In this document: positions 1-6,464 of the stretch, piece after piece | Position numbering within the stretch: position 1 is the first letter of the stretch | How the letters are laid out: each line of letters starts with the position of its first letter | Source of the DNA: QHXQ01 sp036389375 | GTDB taxonomy: Bacteria; Acidobacteriota; Blastocatellia; Pyrinomonadales; Pyrinomonadaceae | Direction: 5' to 3' | Length of the DNA: 14,894 nt | NCBI GenBank assembly: GCA_036389375.1 | Contig: DASVQA010000214.1 | Span: 1 to 14,894 of the forward strand | Notes under the pieces: model-generated | What the model saw: only the letters and a program-made list of their open reading frames with translations | The model's database searches: none | What the model was told of the DNA's origin: nothing | Translations under genes and position numbers: made by a program

Positions 1-1
1 C

Positions 2-328
2 ACGAAGGTGGCGCAGAAGTACGGGCTGATTCATCCGTCGGCGTCCGAGACGGCGACCGTGCGCGCCGTCTTCGTCATTGACGACAAGGGGATCATTCGC
101 GCGCTCATCTATTACCCGATGTCGCTGGGGCGCAATATAGACGAAATCCTGCGCGCCATAGACGGCTTGCAGACCGCCGACACGAACGCCTGCGCGACGC
201 CCGCCAACTGGCGACCCGGCGACAAGGTGGTTGTGCCGCCGCCGCAGACCATCGCCGACGCTGAAAAGCGTCTGCAATCCGACTACGAGATCACCGACTG
301 GTATCTCGCCAAACGAACCCTGTCTTAA
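2..328 (+). CDS. Peroxiredoxin, Prx6/1-Cys type, C-terminal fragment (5' end outside window)
   Basis: Only the last ~108 codons are present; the frame is open to the left edge, so the start and the catalytic (peroxidatic) cysteine lie outside the window. The visible part reads as the end of a thioredoxin-fold peroxidase: a VRAVFVIDDKG strand-turn-strand, IRALIYYPMSLGRN, a helix ending IDGLQTAD, and the C-terminal arm TPANWRPGDKVVVPPPQT that marks the Prx6-like/AhpC-TSA group. These enzymes reduce hydrogen peroxide and organic peroxides in the cytoplasm. Related archaeal/bacterial proteins often end in a DWWFC-type motif; here the equivalent reads DWYLAKR, so that late cysteine is missing. One cysteine remains just before the TPANW arm (codon at 191-193) and could act in resolution. 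The gene ends 110 nt before the next start, on the same strand as the sulfur cluster, so a shared oxidative or sulfur role is possible. Family call is firm; subclass is less so. Confidence 0.85.
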   Translation, partial: TKVAQKYGLIHPSASETATVRAVFVIDDKGIIRALIYYPMSLGRNIDEILRAIDGLQTADTNACATPANWRPGDKVVVPPPQTIADAEKRLQSDYEITDWYLAKRTLS

Positions 329-398
329 GCTGCCCGCCGCGCGCGGGAGCCTGCACGTGATAGCGCCGCGCCGGGCGTGCGAACGAGCAGTTGGCCGT

Positions 399-428
399 TT
401 GCTCGCGCACCAGCGCGGCGCTTATGAT
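399..428 (+). promoter_or_regulatory. Candidate sigma70 promoter for the sulfur operon
   Basis: TTGCTC (399-404) and TATGAT (423-428, 5/6 match to TATAAT) are separated by 18 nt. The predicted transcription start is near 435, only a few bases before the ATG at 439. The two earlier in-frame ATGs (424, 427) fall inside the -10 box, which is one reason for preferring 439 as the gene start. Seen by eye only; the -35 box is weak. Confidence 0.4.
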
Positions 429-438
429 GTTTACAAAA

Positions 439-1668
439 ATGGCCGCAGAACCAAAAGACAGAGCCGCCGGGCTAGAGGCGCTCGATCTCGCCACGCAACT
501 CGTACACGCGGGCGAGCGCCAGCCGCCGCGCCCCGGCACGCCCGTCGTCACGCCCATCTACACGACCGCGACCTACACCTACGACTCTATGGCCGAGATG
601 GACGCGGTCTTCGCCGACGATGAGCGCGGCTTCGTCTATGCGCGCTACGGCAACCCGACCGTCCACGCGTTAGAGACCGCTCTCGCCACGCTTGAAGCAG
701 GCGCGGGCGCGGCCGCTTACGCTTCCGGCATGGCGGCAATCCACGCGGCCCTCGTCGCCTGCGAACTCGCGCCCGGCACAACCGTCCTCGCCGCCCAAGA
801 CCTCTACGGCACGACCACGACGCTACTGAATACGGTCTTCATGCACTCCGGCGTCAAGACCGTGACGGCGGACTTCAACGACCTGACGACCTTGCGCGCA
901 ACGGCCCACGAAGTACGCCCGCGCGTCATGCTGGCGGAGACGATCTCGAATCCGCTCCTGCGCGTCTGCGACATAGAGGCGTGCGCCGAGATCGCACACG
1001 CGGTCGGCGCGCGCTTCATCGTGGACAACACGTTTGCCTCGCCGTTGCTCTGCCAGCCGTTGAAACTGGGCGCGGACATCTCTGTCCACAGTGCGACGAA
1101 ATATCTGGGCGGGCATGGCGACGCAATGGGCGGCATCGCGGTGGCGCGCGAGGCGGAGTTGCACGCGGCGCTCGTGAACATGAAGAAGGTGGTCGGCGGC
1201 GTGTTGAGCGTCTGGGAGGCGCACGCCATCCTGCGCGGCGTAAAGACGCTCGGCGTGCGCGTGGAGCGTCAGTGCGAGAACGCGCGGCAACTGGCGGAAC
1301 GCCTCGACGGGCACGAACGCATCGCGCGCGTCTATCATCCGGGCTTCGGCGCAAACGAGGCGCAACGCGCGGTCGTCGAACGCGTGCTGCGCCGACCGTA
1401 CACGGGCGCGCTTGTCTCGCTCGAACTCGGCGAGAACACGCGCGCCGCCGCATATCGCTTCATGGATGCGCTGCGCCTGTGTGTGCGGCTGACGAGTCTC
1501 GGCGATGTCGTGACCAGCGTGCTGCATCCGATGACGGCGTCGCATCGCGGGCTTGGGGCGGAGCGGCGGCGCGAACTCGGCATCGGTGCAGGACTCGTCC
1601 GCATCTCAGTTGGCATCGAAGCTATCGCCGACATCGTCAACGACATCGAGCAGGCGCTCGCAGCCTGA
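439..1668 (+). CDS. Cys/Met metabolism PLP-dependent enzyme (cystathionine gamma-synthase/gamma-lyase family)
   Basis: A cytoplasmic fold-type I PLP enzyme acting on sulfur amino acids. With the start at 439 it is 409 residues, normal for the family. Visible hallmarks are YGNPT near the N-terminus, the ASGMAAI glycine-rich turn, the PLP ring-binding aspartate in VDNTFASPL (about D196), the Schiff-base lysine in SATKYLGGH (about K221) and the substrate-carboxylate region LVRISVGIE near the C-terminus. The residues after the active-site tyrosine read YGTTTTLL, neither the YGGT usual in cystathionine enzymes and homoserine sulfhydrylases nor the YGC of methionine gamma-lyase, so substrate specificity is unresolved. 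No Shine-Dalgarno precedes 439, nor the alternative ATGs at 424 and 427; a -10-like box overlaps those two. It lies 27 nt upstream of cysM and probably heads that operon, suggesting transsulfuration or cysteine/homocysteine interconversion. Family certain, exact reaction not. Confidence 0.9.
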   Translation: MAAEPKDRAAGLEALDLATQLVHAGERQPPRPGTPVVTPIYTTATYTYDSMAEMDAVFADDERGFVYARYGNPTVHALETALATLEAGAGAAAYASGMAAIHAALVACELAPGTTVLAAQDLYGTTTTLLNTVFMHSGVKTVTADFNDLTTLRATAHEVRPRVMLAETISNPLLRVCDIEACAEIAHAVGARFIVDNTFASPLLCQPLKLGADISVHSATKYLGGHGDAMGGIAVAREAELHAALVNMKKVVGGVLSVWEAHAILRGVKTLGVRVERQCENARQLAERLDGHERIARVYHPGFGANEAQRAVVERVLRRPYTGALVSLELGENTRAAAYRFMDALRLCVRLTSLGDVVTSVLHPMTASHRGLGAERRRELGIGAGLVRISVGIEAIADIVNDIEQALAA

Positions 1669-1695
1669 AGGTCAAGCAGTTTACAGGGTCAACTT

Positions 1696-2637
1696 TTGAG
1701 CGCGTCGGTAGAACAGGCAGGGTTGGTCGCGGGCCGGGACGACCTGTGGGCGCAGATCGGCCACACGCCGCTCCTGCGGCTCAGACGCGTGGCGCGCGGG
1801 CTGCCGGCGGGCGTCGAGGTCTATGCGAAGGCGGAGCATCTGAACCCGGGCGGCTCTGTGAAAGACCGTGCGGCGCGCGCCATGATTCTGGCGGGCGAGC
1901 GCGCCGGAACTTTGACGCCGGCCAAGACCATCCTCGACGCGACGAGCGGCAACACAGGCATCGCCTACGCCATGCTCGGCGCGGCGCGCGGCTATCGCGT
2001 GACACTCTGTCTGCCCGCGAACGCGAACGTCGAGCGCAAACGCATGCTGCGTATCTACGGCGCGGAGTTGATCGAAACAGATCCGCTCACCGGCGCGGAC
2101 GGCGCACAACTGCGCGCGCAGGAGATCGCCGCCGCCGAACCGCAGAAGTATTTCTATCCAGACCAGTACAACAACGAGGCCAACTGGCGCGCGCACTACG
2201 AAGGTACGGGCGTGGAAATCCACGCGCAGACCGAAGGGCGCATCACGCACTTCGTCGCCGGTCTCGGCACGTCGGGCACGTTCACGGGCGTCGGGCGCAG
2301 GCTGAAGGAACACGATCCGCGCATCCGTCTGCTGACCGTGCAGCCCGACTCGCCGCTACACGGGCTGGAAGGCATGAAGCACTACGCGACCGCCATCGTG
2401 CCGGGCATCTTTGATCGCGCCCTGCCCGACGGTCAGATCGAAGTGGCGACCGAAGACGCATACGACATGGCGCGGCAACTTGCGCGCGATGAAGGGTTGT
2501 TCGTCGGCATCAGTTCCGGCGCGAACGTGACGGCGGCGCTAAGGCTCGCCGCAACGCTTCAGGCGGGCGCGTGCGTCGTCACCGTCCTGTGCGATTCCGG
2601 CGCGCGCTATCTGAGCGAGCAGTTCTGGCAGGCGTAG
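1696..2637 (+). CDS. cysM: Cysteine synthase, CysM type (PLP-dependent beta-replacement)
   Basis: A 313-residue fold-type II PLP enzyme that replaces the activated hydroxyl of a serine derivative with sulfur to make cysteine. PLP lysine is K56 in NPGGSVKDR; the substrate loop TSGNTG is at 83-88, the phosphate-binding GTSGTFTG at 191-198, ISSGAN at 272-277, and CDSGARYLS near the end. The start is TTG at 1696, chosen because AGGG (1685-1688) lies 7 nt upstream and no ATG fits. Its neighbours, a JAMM/Mec peptidase 20 nt downstream and then a CysO-like/MoeZ fusion, match the known M. tuberculosis cysM-cysO-mec pathway, in which sulfur comes from a protein thiocarboxylate instead of free sulfide. 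In the mycobacterial enzyme an arginine (Arg220) helps recognise O-phosphoserine. The equivalent stretch here (HGLEGMKHY, 222-230) has no arginine in clear register, so O-acetylserine versus O-phosphoserine is open. Confidence 0.93.
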   Translation: MSASVEQAGLVAGRDDLWAQIGHTPLLRLRRVARGLPAGVEVYAKAEHLNPGGSVKDRAARAMILAGERAGTLTPAKTILDATSGNTGIAYAMLGAARGYRVTLCLPANANVERKRMLRIYGAELIETDPLTGADGAQLRAQEIAAAEPQKYFYPDQYNNEANWRAHYEGTGVEIHAQTEGRITHFVAGLGTSGTFTGVGRRLKEHDPRIRLLTVQPDSPLHGLEGMKHYATAIVPGIFDRALPDGQIEVATEDAYDMARQLARDEGLFVGISSGANVTAALRLAATLQAGACVVTVLCDSGARYLSEQFWQA

Positions 2638-2657
2638 AGGCAGGGAGTGTCGTTGCG

Positions 2658-3164
2658 ATGATCAAACTGGCCCGCGCCCAACTGGCTGAGATGCGTTGCC
2701 ACGCCGAACGCGTGTATCCGCACGAGTGCTGCGGGCTGCTCATCGGTCAGATCACGGACGACGGGCGCACGCGCCTGATCGCCGAGACTTATCCGGTCGA
2801 GAACGAGTTCGACCGCGCCGCTTTGAGCGATGCGTTTGCTGATAGCGAAGCGACGCAGGCGCAAGCCGTGCCGGCGGCGGCGGGCGAAGATAGACATCGC
2901 CGGATGCTGATTCCGCCGCAGGCTTATCTGCGAGCGGAGCGTCTGTACGCGGCGCGCGGCTTGGGCGTCGTGGGCAATTATCATTCGCACCCGGAACACC
3001 CGGCCGTGCCGTCGCAGTTTGATCTGGCGCATCTCGCACCTTGGCCGACCATGTCTTACATCGTCGTCTCGGTGCGCGCGGGCAAAGCGGCCGAGTTGCG
3101 TTCGTGGGAACTGGCGGCGGACGGCGCGCGGTTCAACGAGGAAGAGATCGTAGAGGGAGCTTGA
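2658..3164 (+). CDS. mec: JAMM/MPN+ metallopeptidase, Mec-like (M67 family)
   Basis: A 168-residue zinc peptidase of the JAB1/MPN/Mov34 fold. All JAMM residues are visible: glutamate E23 in HECCGLLIG, then H109 and H111 in NYHSHPEHP, S119 and D122 in PSQFD, giving HxH-x7-SxxD. In mycobacteria Mec releases cysteine from the CysO-cysteine adduct by cutting after the carrier's Gly-Gly; related enzymes trim residues after Gly-Gly to mature sulfur carriers. The ATG at 2658 is preceded by AGGGAG (2642-2647); the open frame extends upstream into cysM, but that part is an overlap shadow. It lies between cysM and the carrier-E1 fusion, ending 3 nt before the fusion starts, so the three are almost certainly co-translated. 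The insert rich in Ala/Glu/Gln between strands (about 55-82) is less conserved. Function as cysteine-releasing and/or carrier-processing protease is inferred from context plus family. Confidence 0.92.
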   Translation: MIKLARAQLAEMRCHAERVYPHECCGLLIGQITDDGRTRLIAETYPVENEFDRAALSDAFADSEATQAQAVPAAAGEDRHRRMLIPPQAYLRAERLYAARGLGVVGNYHSHPEHPAVPSQFDLAHLAPWPTMSYIVVSVRAGKAAELRSWELAADGARFNEEEIVEGA

Positions 3165-3167
3165 AGT

Positions 3168-4634
3168 ATGGCAGTTAAGATTTTAATTCCGACCGCGCTC
3201 AGGCAGTTTGCCGGCGGACAGACCGAGATCGAAACCGACGGCGCGACGGTGGGCGAGGCGCTCGACCGCATCATGCAGGCGAACAGCGATCTGCGCAAGC
3301 ACCTGTATAGCGGTGAAAGTAAGCTGCGCAGCTTCGTCAACGTCTATGTCAACGACGAGGACATACGCGCATCCGACCGGCTCAACACGCCGATCAAAGA
3401 CGGCGACACGATCTCAATCGTGCCGGCGATTGCGGGCGGCGCGGCGGCCGAAGCGGAGGTCGCGGACGAAGCGTTGCCGCAACTGTCGAATGAAGAGATC
3501 GCGCGTTACAGCCGGCATCTGATCATGCCGGAGGTCGGCATGGCGGGGCAGCGCAAGTTGAAGGCGGCGCGCGTGCTAATGATCGGCACGGGGGGCTTAG
3601 GCGCACCGCTCGGCATGTATCTGGCGGCGGCCGGCGTCGGCACGCTCGGCATCGTTGATTTCGATGTGGTTGACGAGTCGAACCTGCAACGCCAGATCGT
3701 GCATGGCACGCGCGACGTGGGGCGACCCAAGATCGAGTCGGCGCGCGACCGGCTGGCGGACATCAACCCGCACATCAGGATCGAAACTTACGAGACGCGT
3801 CTGACGAGCGAGAACGCATTAGAGTTGTTCCGCGATTACGACATCATCGTGGACGGAACGGACAACTTCCCGACGCGTTATCTGGTCAACGACGCCTGCG
3901 TGCTGACGGGCAAGGCGAACGTCTACGGTTCGATCTTTCGGTTCGAGGGGCAGGCGAGCGTCTTCTGGGCGGAACGCGGCGCGTGCTATCGCTGCCTGTA
4001 TCCTGAGCCGCCGCCGCCGGGGCTTGTACCGTCGTGCGCTGAGGGCGGCGTGCTCGGCGTCCTGCCCGGCATCGTGGGCGCGATTCAGGCGAACGAAGCG
4101 ATCAAGCTGATCCTCGGCGCAGGCGAACCGCTCATCAACCGCTTGCTGCTGTTCGACGCGTGGCAGTTGCGCTTCCGCGAGTTGAAACTGAGGAAAGACC
4201 CGGATTGCCCCGTCTGCGGCCCGCGCGCGACGATCAAAGAGTTGATTGATTATGAGGAGTTCTGCGGTCTGCGTCCGCCGGCCGCCACGCCAGCACAGGA
4301 GGAGAAGCCACAGATGGAAGAGATCACCGCCACCGAACTCAAACAGCGCCTTGAGCGCGGCGACGACTTGCAGATCATAGACGTGCGCGAGCCGCACGAG
4401 TATCAGATCGCGCGGCTTGAACAGGCCACCCTGATCCCGCTCGGTCAGGTGGTGGGCCGCATGAGCGAGATCGACCCGCAACGCGAAACCGTCGTGCATT
4501 GCAAACTGGGCGGGCGCAGCGCCAAAGCCATCGAGGCGCTCAAAGGCGCGGGCTTTGCGGGCCGGCTCGTCAATCTCAAGGGCGGCATCACCGCCTGGTC
4601 GAACGAGGTTGATCCGTCTGTGCCGAAATACTGA
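3168..4634 (+). CDS. moeZ: CysO/MoaD-like carrier fused to MoeZ-type adenylyltransferase and rhodanese
   Basis: A 488-residue three-domain protein. Residues 1-91 are a ubiquitin-fold sulfur carrier (ThiS/MoaD/CysO type) ending VPAIAGG, with Gly90-Gly91 at the usual C-terminal position. An Ala/Glu-rich linker (92-106) leads to an E1-like ThiF/MoeB domain (about 107-375) starting IARYSRHLIMPEVG. It has ATP-binding GTGGLG (140-145), DGTDNFPTRYLVND (229-242), a cysteine in VPSCAEGG (C290) and four zinc cysteines (C273, C276, C347, C350). The C-terminal rhodanese (about 385-488) has IIDVREPHEY and active-site C445 in HCKLGGRS. The E1 adenylates a carrier's terminal glycine and the rhodanese cysteine supplies persulfide sulfur, giving a thiocarboxylate for CysM. 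GAGGGAG (3153-3159) precedes the ATG by 8 nt. Oddity: the Gly-Gly is internal, so the carrier must be released before normal activation. MoaD/molybdopterin service is an alternative role. Confidence 0.92.
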   Translation: MAVKILIPTALRQFAGGQTEIETDGATVGEALDRIMQANSDLRKHLYSGESKLRSFVNVYVNDEDIRASDRLNTPIKDGDTISIVPAIAGGAAAEAEVADEALPQLSNEEIARYSRHLIMPEVGMAGQRKLKAARVLMIGTGGLGAPLGMYLAAAGVGTLGIVDFDVVDESNLQRQIVHGTRDVGRPKIESARDRLADINPHIRIETYETRLTSENALELFRDYDIIVDGTDNFPTRYLVNDACVLTGKANVYGSIFRFEGQASVFWAERGACYRCLYPEPPPPGLVPSCAEGGVLGVLPGIVGAIQANEAIKLILGAGEPLINRLLLFDAWQLRFRELKLRKDPDCPVCGPRATIKELIDYEEFCGLRPPAATPAQEEKPQMEEITATELKQRLERGDDLQIIDVREPHEYQIARLEQATLIPLGQVVGRMSEIDPQRETVVHCKLGGRSAKAIEALKGAGFAGRLVNLKGGITAWSNEVDPSVPKY

Positions 4635-4665
4635 CGCGCCAGCCACAGAGCGCCGCAGCAGAATT

Positions 4666-4710
4666 AAAGCGCGCAGACCGGCCCGATGTGCGGCCGGTCT
4701 GCGCGCTTTT
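4666..4710 (+). terminator. Rho-independent terminator of the sulfur operon
   Basis: A perfect 18-bp inverted repeat (4666-4683 with 4692-4709), GC-rich with AAA/TTT ends, closes an 8-nt loop and runs into TTTT. It lies 32 nt after the moeZ fusion stop. Read on the - strand it ends TTTAATTC, so it may also stop the 81-residue gene converging from the right. Confidence 0.9.
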
Positions 4711-4754
4711 CAATAGCCTGATGGCGGCGGGCGCTTTACGCGCGCGCGGGCCGC

Positions 4755-5000
4755 TTACTGGTTGGCGGCTTGGGCTTGAGCGTGACTTAGTTGCTGCGCG
4801 AGCAGTTGCTTACCGCGTTCGGCGCGTTTGGTGTTTTCGTCGCGCACCTCGCGGAAGAACTGTGCAACCTCCGGCTGCCCTTTCTCTTCGGCATCGCTGA
4901 TGTACTGCTCGTAGGTCTCCGCGCCTTGCAGCGCATGATAGATGACGCTCAGCAGATTGTAGGTCACATCCTGCGTGCCTGTGTTCACTGAAGCTGGCAT
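4755..5000 (-). CDS. Small helical protein of unknown function (81 aa)
   Basis: Not assigned to a named family. The start is well supported: AAGGAGGAGAC (complement of 5007-5017) lies about 8 nt before ATG, the strongest Shine-Dalgarno in the window. The protein is predicted to be two long amphipathic helices: first about 12-40 (YNLLSVIYHALQGAETYEQY and on), then about 43-72 (PEVAQFFREVRDENTKRAER), ending in a Gln/Ala-rich tail. No signal peptide, membrane segment or cysteine. The pattern of Glu, His and Tyr within two helices resembles half of a ferritin-like four-helix bundle, which would suggest a dimeric bundle, but the diagnostic ExxH metal motif is not clearly present, so this is only a suggestion. 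It is a monocistronic - strand gene between the moeZ terminator and the acyltransferase gene; the strong ribosome site hints at abundant expression, perhaps a stress protein. Confidence 0.78.
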   Translation of the reverse strand: MPASVNTGTQDVTYNLLSVIYHALQGAETYEQYISDAEEKGQPEVAQFFREVRDENTKRAERGKQLLAQQLSHAQAQAANQ

Positions 5001-5072
5001 AAAAAAGTCTCCTCCTTGTCAAAATGAGAACCTGAAGATGTGCGGGGGACGCGTTGGCGGAACTTGCGGGCA

Positions 5073-5081
5073 ATCTTAACA
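5073..5081 (-). promoter_or_regulatory. Candidate extended -10 promoter for the 81-aa gene
   Basis: On the - strand TGT is followed directly by TAAGAT (complement of 5073-5081), an extended -10 pattern with 4/6 match. No good -35 is seen. Predicted start near 5066 would give a leader of about 65 nt before the ATG at 5000. Confidence 0.25.
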
Positions 5082-5138
5082 CAAGCGGGCGCGGGCGAAA
5101 TAGCGATGGCCACCCTTGCTACCCGCCGCCCGCCGTCT

Positions 5139-6362
5139 TTACGCCGACACCGGCTCGCTGTTGGTCGTGCCGAGTGGTGTGCTGGGCACGACGGCGCGCG
5201 CCGAGCGGGGCAGAAACGGACGCTCGCAGAACCAGAAGAAGACCCACGCGCAGGCGATGCTGAGCGGCGTCATGATGAACACGGCGACGACGTAACCGGG
5301 CAGCCCGCGCCCCGTGAAGCGCCAAATTTCAAGCATGACCAGTTCGTGTGTCAGGTAGAGCGAATAGGACATGAGACCGATGCTCGCGCCCCAGTTCCAC
5401 AGGCGCGGCACATTGCGCCACAACCGGCCCGCCAGTTCGGCGGCGACCACGCGATTGACCAGCACGAAGAGACCCACCGCCCACAACGGATGCGTCAGCA
5501 GCCAGATGCCGTCGTGTACGTACCAGACAAGCGGCACGTTCTCTTGCAGGTAAGCCAAACCGGCGGCGGCGGCGAGCGCTGCGAGGCAGACCCGCCAACT
5601 GCGACACCAGCGCGGCAGTTGAATCAACCCGAACGCCGCTTCGACGCTTAAAGCGCCGAGCGCCCACGTGAACCAGTGCGCCGCCGCCGCCTCGTTCACA
5701 GGCAGGAACACGCCGTACTTATTCTTAATCAACAGACTCAGCAGCAGCCACGCGACGCGTGCGCCCGCGCAACAGGCGATGGTCGTGCGCCAGCCCCAAC
5801 GCCGCCGCAGGAACAGCAGGAGGAAATAAGCGAGATAGAGTTGTTCTTCGATGGCGAGCGTCCAGAAGACGCCGTTGATGCCGTAAGCCGTGTGCGAATC
5901 GAGATTGTGCAGCATGGTCAGATGCAGCACGAGGTCGTAGAGATAGAAGCGCGTGAACGCGACGCCGTCGGCGTAAGCTGCGACCGCGAGGAAGAGGACG
6001 AGCGCGCACAGGTAAGGCGGATAGAGCCGGCGCAGTCGTCTGCGCCAGAAGGGAATGAAGTCCAACTGCGCGGGCCGGCCGGCGGCGCGCGCCTTCGCCC
6101 AGTGCAGATGTATGCAGAAGCCTGAGATGACGAAGAAGAGAAAGACGCTGATGTAGCCGTAGTGCAGGAAGGCGCGCAACGGCGCGGCCACACCGCGCAG
6201 GAACGCGTTCCATTCGTCACGCGGCGACTGTGTGACGGCGTGGTAGAGGACGACGTAGATCGCGGCGAAACCGCGCAGCGCGTCTAGTCCGCGCAGCCTA
6301 TGACTGCCGGAAGCCTTGAGCAGCGGGTTAGCTTTAGAGGCCGTGACGTAGTTCTGGGTCAA
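5139..6362 (-). CDS. Acyltransferase 3 family integral membrane protein (OafA/YrhL-like)
   Basis: A 407-residue polytopic inner-membrane acyltransferase with about ten hydrophobic segments. Family signatures are RGLDALRGFAAIYVVLYHAV (24-43, with R30 and the catalytic H41), VFLFFVISGF (73-82), FWRRRLRRLYPPYL (105-118), FWTLAIEEQLYL (166-177) and SYSLYLTHELV late in the protein. Family members move acetyl or other acyl groups from the cytoplasmic side onto sugars of O-antigen, exopolysaccharide, peptidoglycan or membrane lipids; the acceptor cannot be told here, and no glycan genes adjoin it. No ATG is available near the N-terminus; the start is taken as TTG at 6362, with the hydrophilic leader to residue 22 and no convincing Shine-Dalgarno, so the exact start is uncertain. 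It follows the GGDEF-EAL gene on the same strand after 102 nt, which may reflect c-di-GMP-linked surface modification, or may be coincidence. Confidence 0.88.
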   Translation of the reverse strand: MTQNYVTASKANPLLKASGSHRLRGLDALRGFAAIYVVLYHAVTQSPRDEWNAFLRGVAAPLRAFLHYGYISVFLFFVISGFCIHLHWAKARAAGRPAQLDFIPFWRRRLRRLYPPYLCALVLFLAVAAYADGVAFTRFYLYDLVLHLTMLHNLDSHTAYGINGVFWTLAIEEQLYLAYFLLLFLRRRWGWRTTIACCAGARVAWLLLSLLIKNKYGVFLPVNEAAAAHWFTWALGALSVEAAFGLIQLPRWCRSWRVCLAALAAAAGLAYLQENVPLVWYVHDGIWLLTHPLWAVGLFVLVNRVVAAELAGRLWRNVPRLWNWGASIGLMSYSLYLTHELVMLEIWRFTGRGLPGYVVAVFIMTPLSIACAWVFFWFCERPFLPRSARAVVPSTPLGTTNSEPVSA

Positions 6363-6406
6363 ACCGTAAACCAGCCTACTCCGCGCGAATTGTGCGAACG
6401 AAAAAG

Positions 6407-6412
6407 ATGATA
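6407..6412 (-). promoter_or_regulatory. Candidate -10 element for the acyltransferase gene
   Basis: TATCAT on the - strand (complement of 6407-6412, 5/6 match) lies about 45 nt upstream of the TTG start. At 17 nt further up the sequence is TTTCTA, a poor -35. Weak evidence; it only indicates the gene need not depend on read-through from the GGDEF-EAL gene. Confidence 0.25.
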
Positions 6413-6464
6413 GCCCAGCCGGCAGCGTTTAGAAAGTAAGGAGGTAAACGTGCGGCGCGCCTGT

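Noticed and set aside
981..2414. Long + strand frame (477 codons) spanning the PLP gene and cysM
   Set aside because: It is an Arg-rich out-of-frame shadow of two well-supported genes, with no domain pattern.
2571..2657. 29-codon upstream extension of the Mec-like frame
   Set aside because: It lies wholly inside the end of cysM and the gap; the ATG at 2658 has its own Shine-Dalgarno and gives the family-typical N-terminus.
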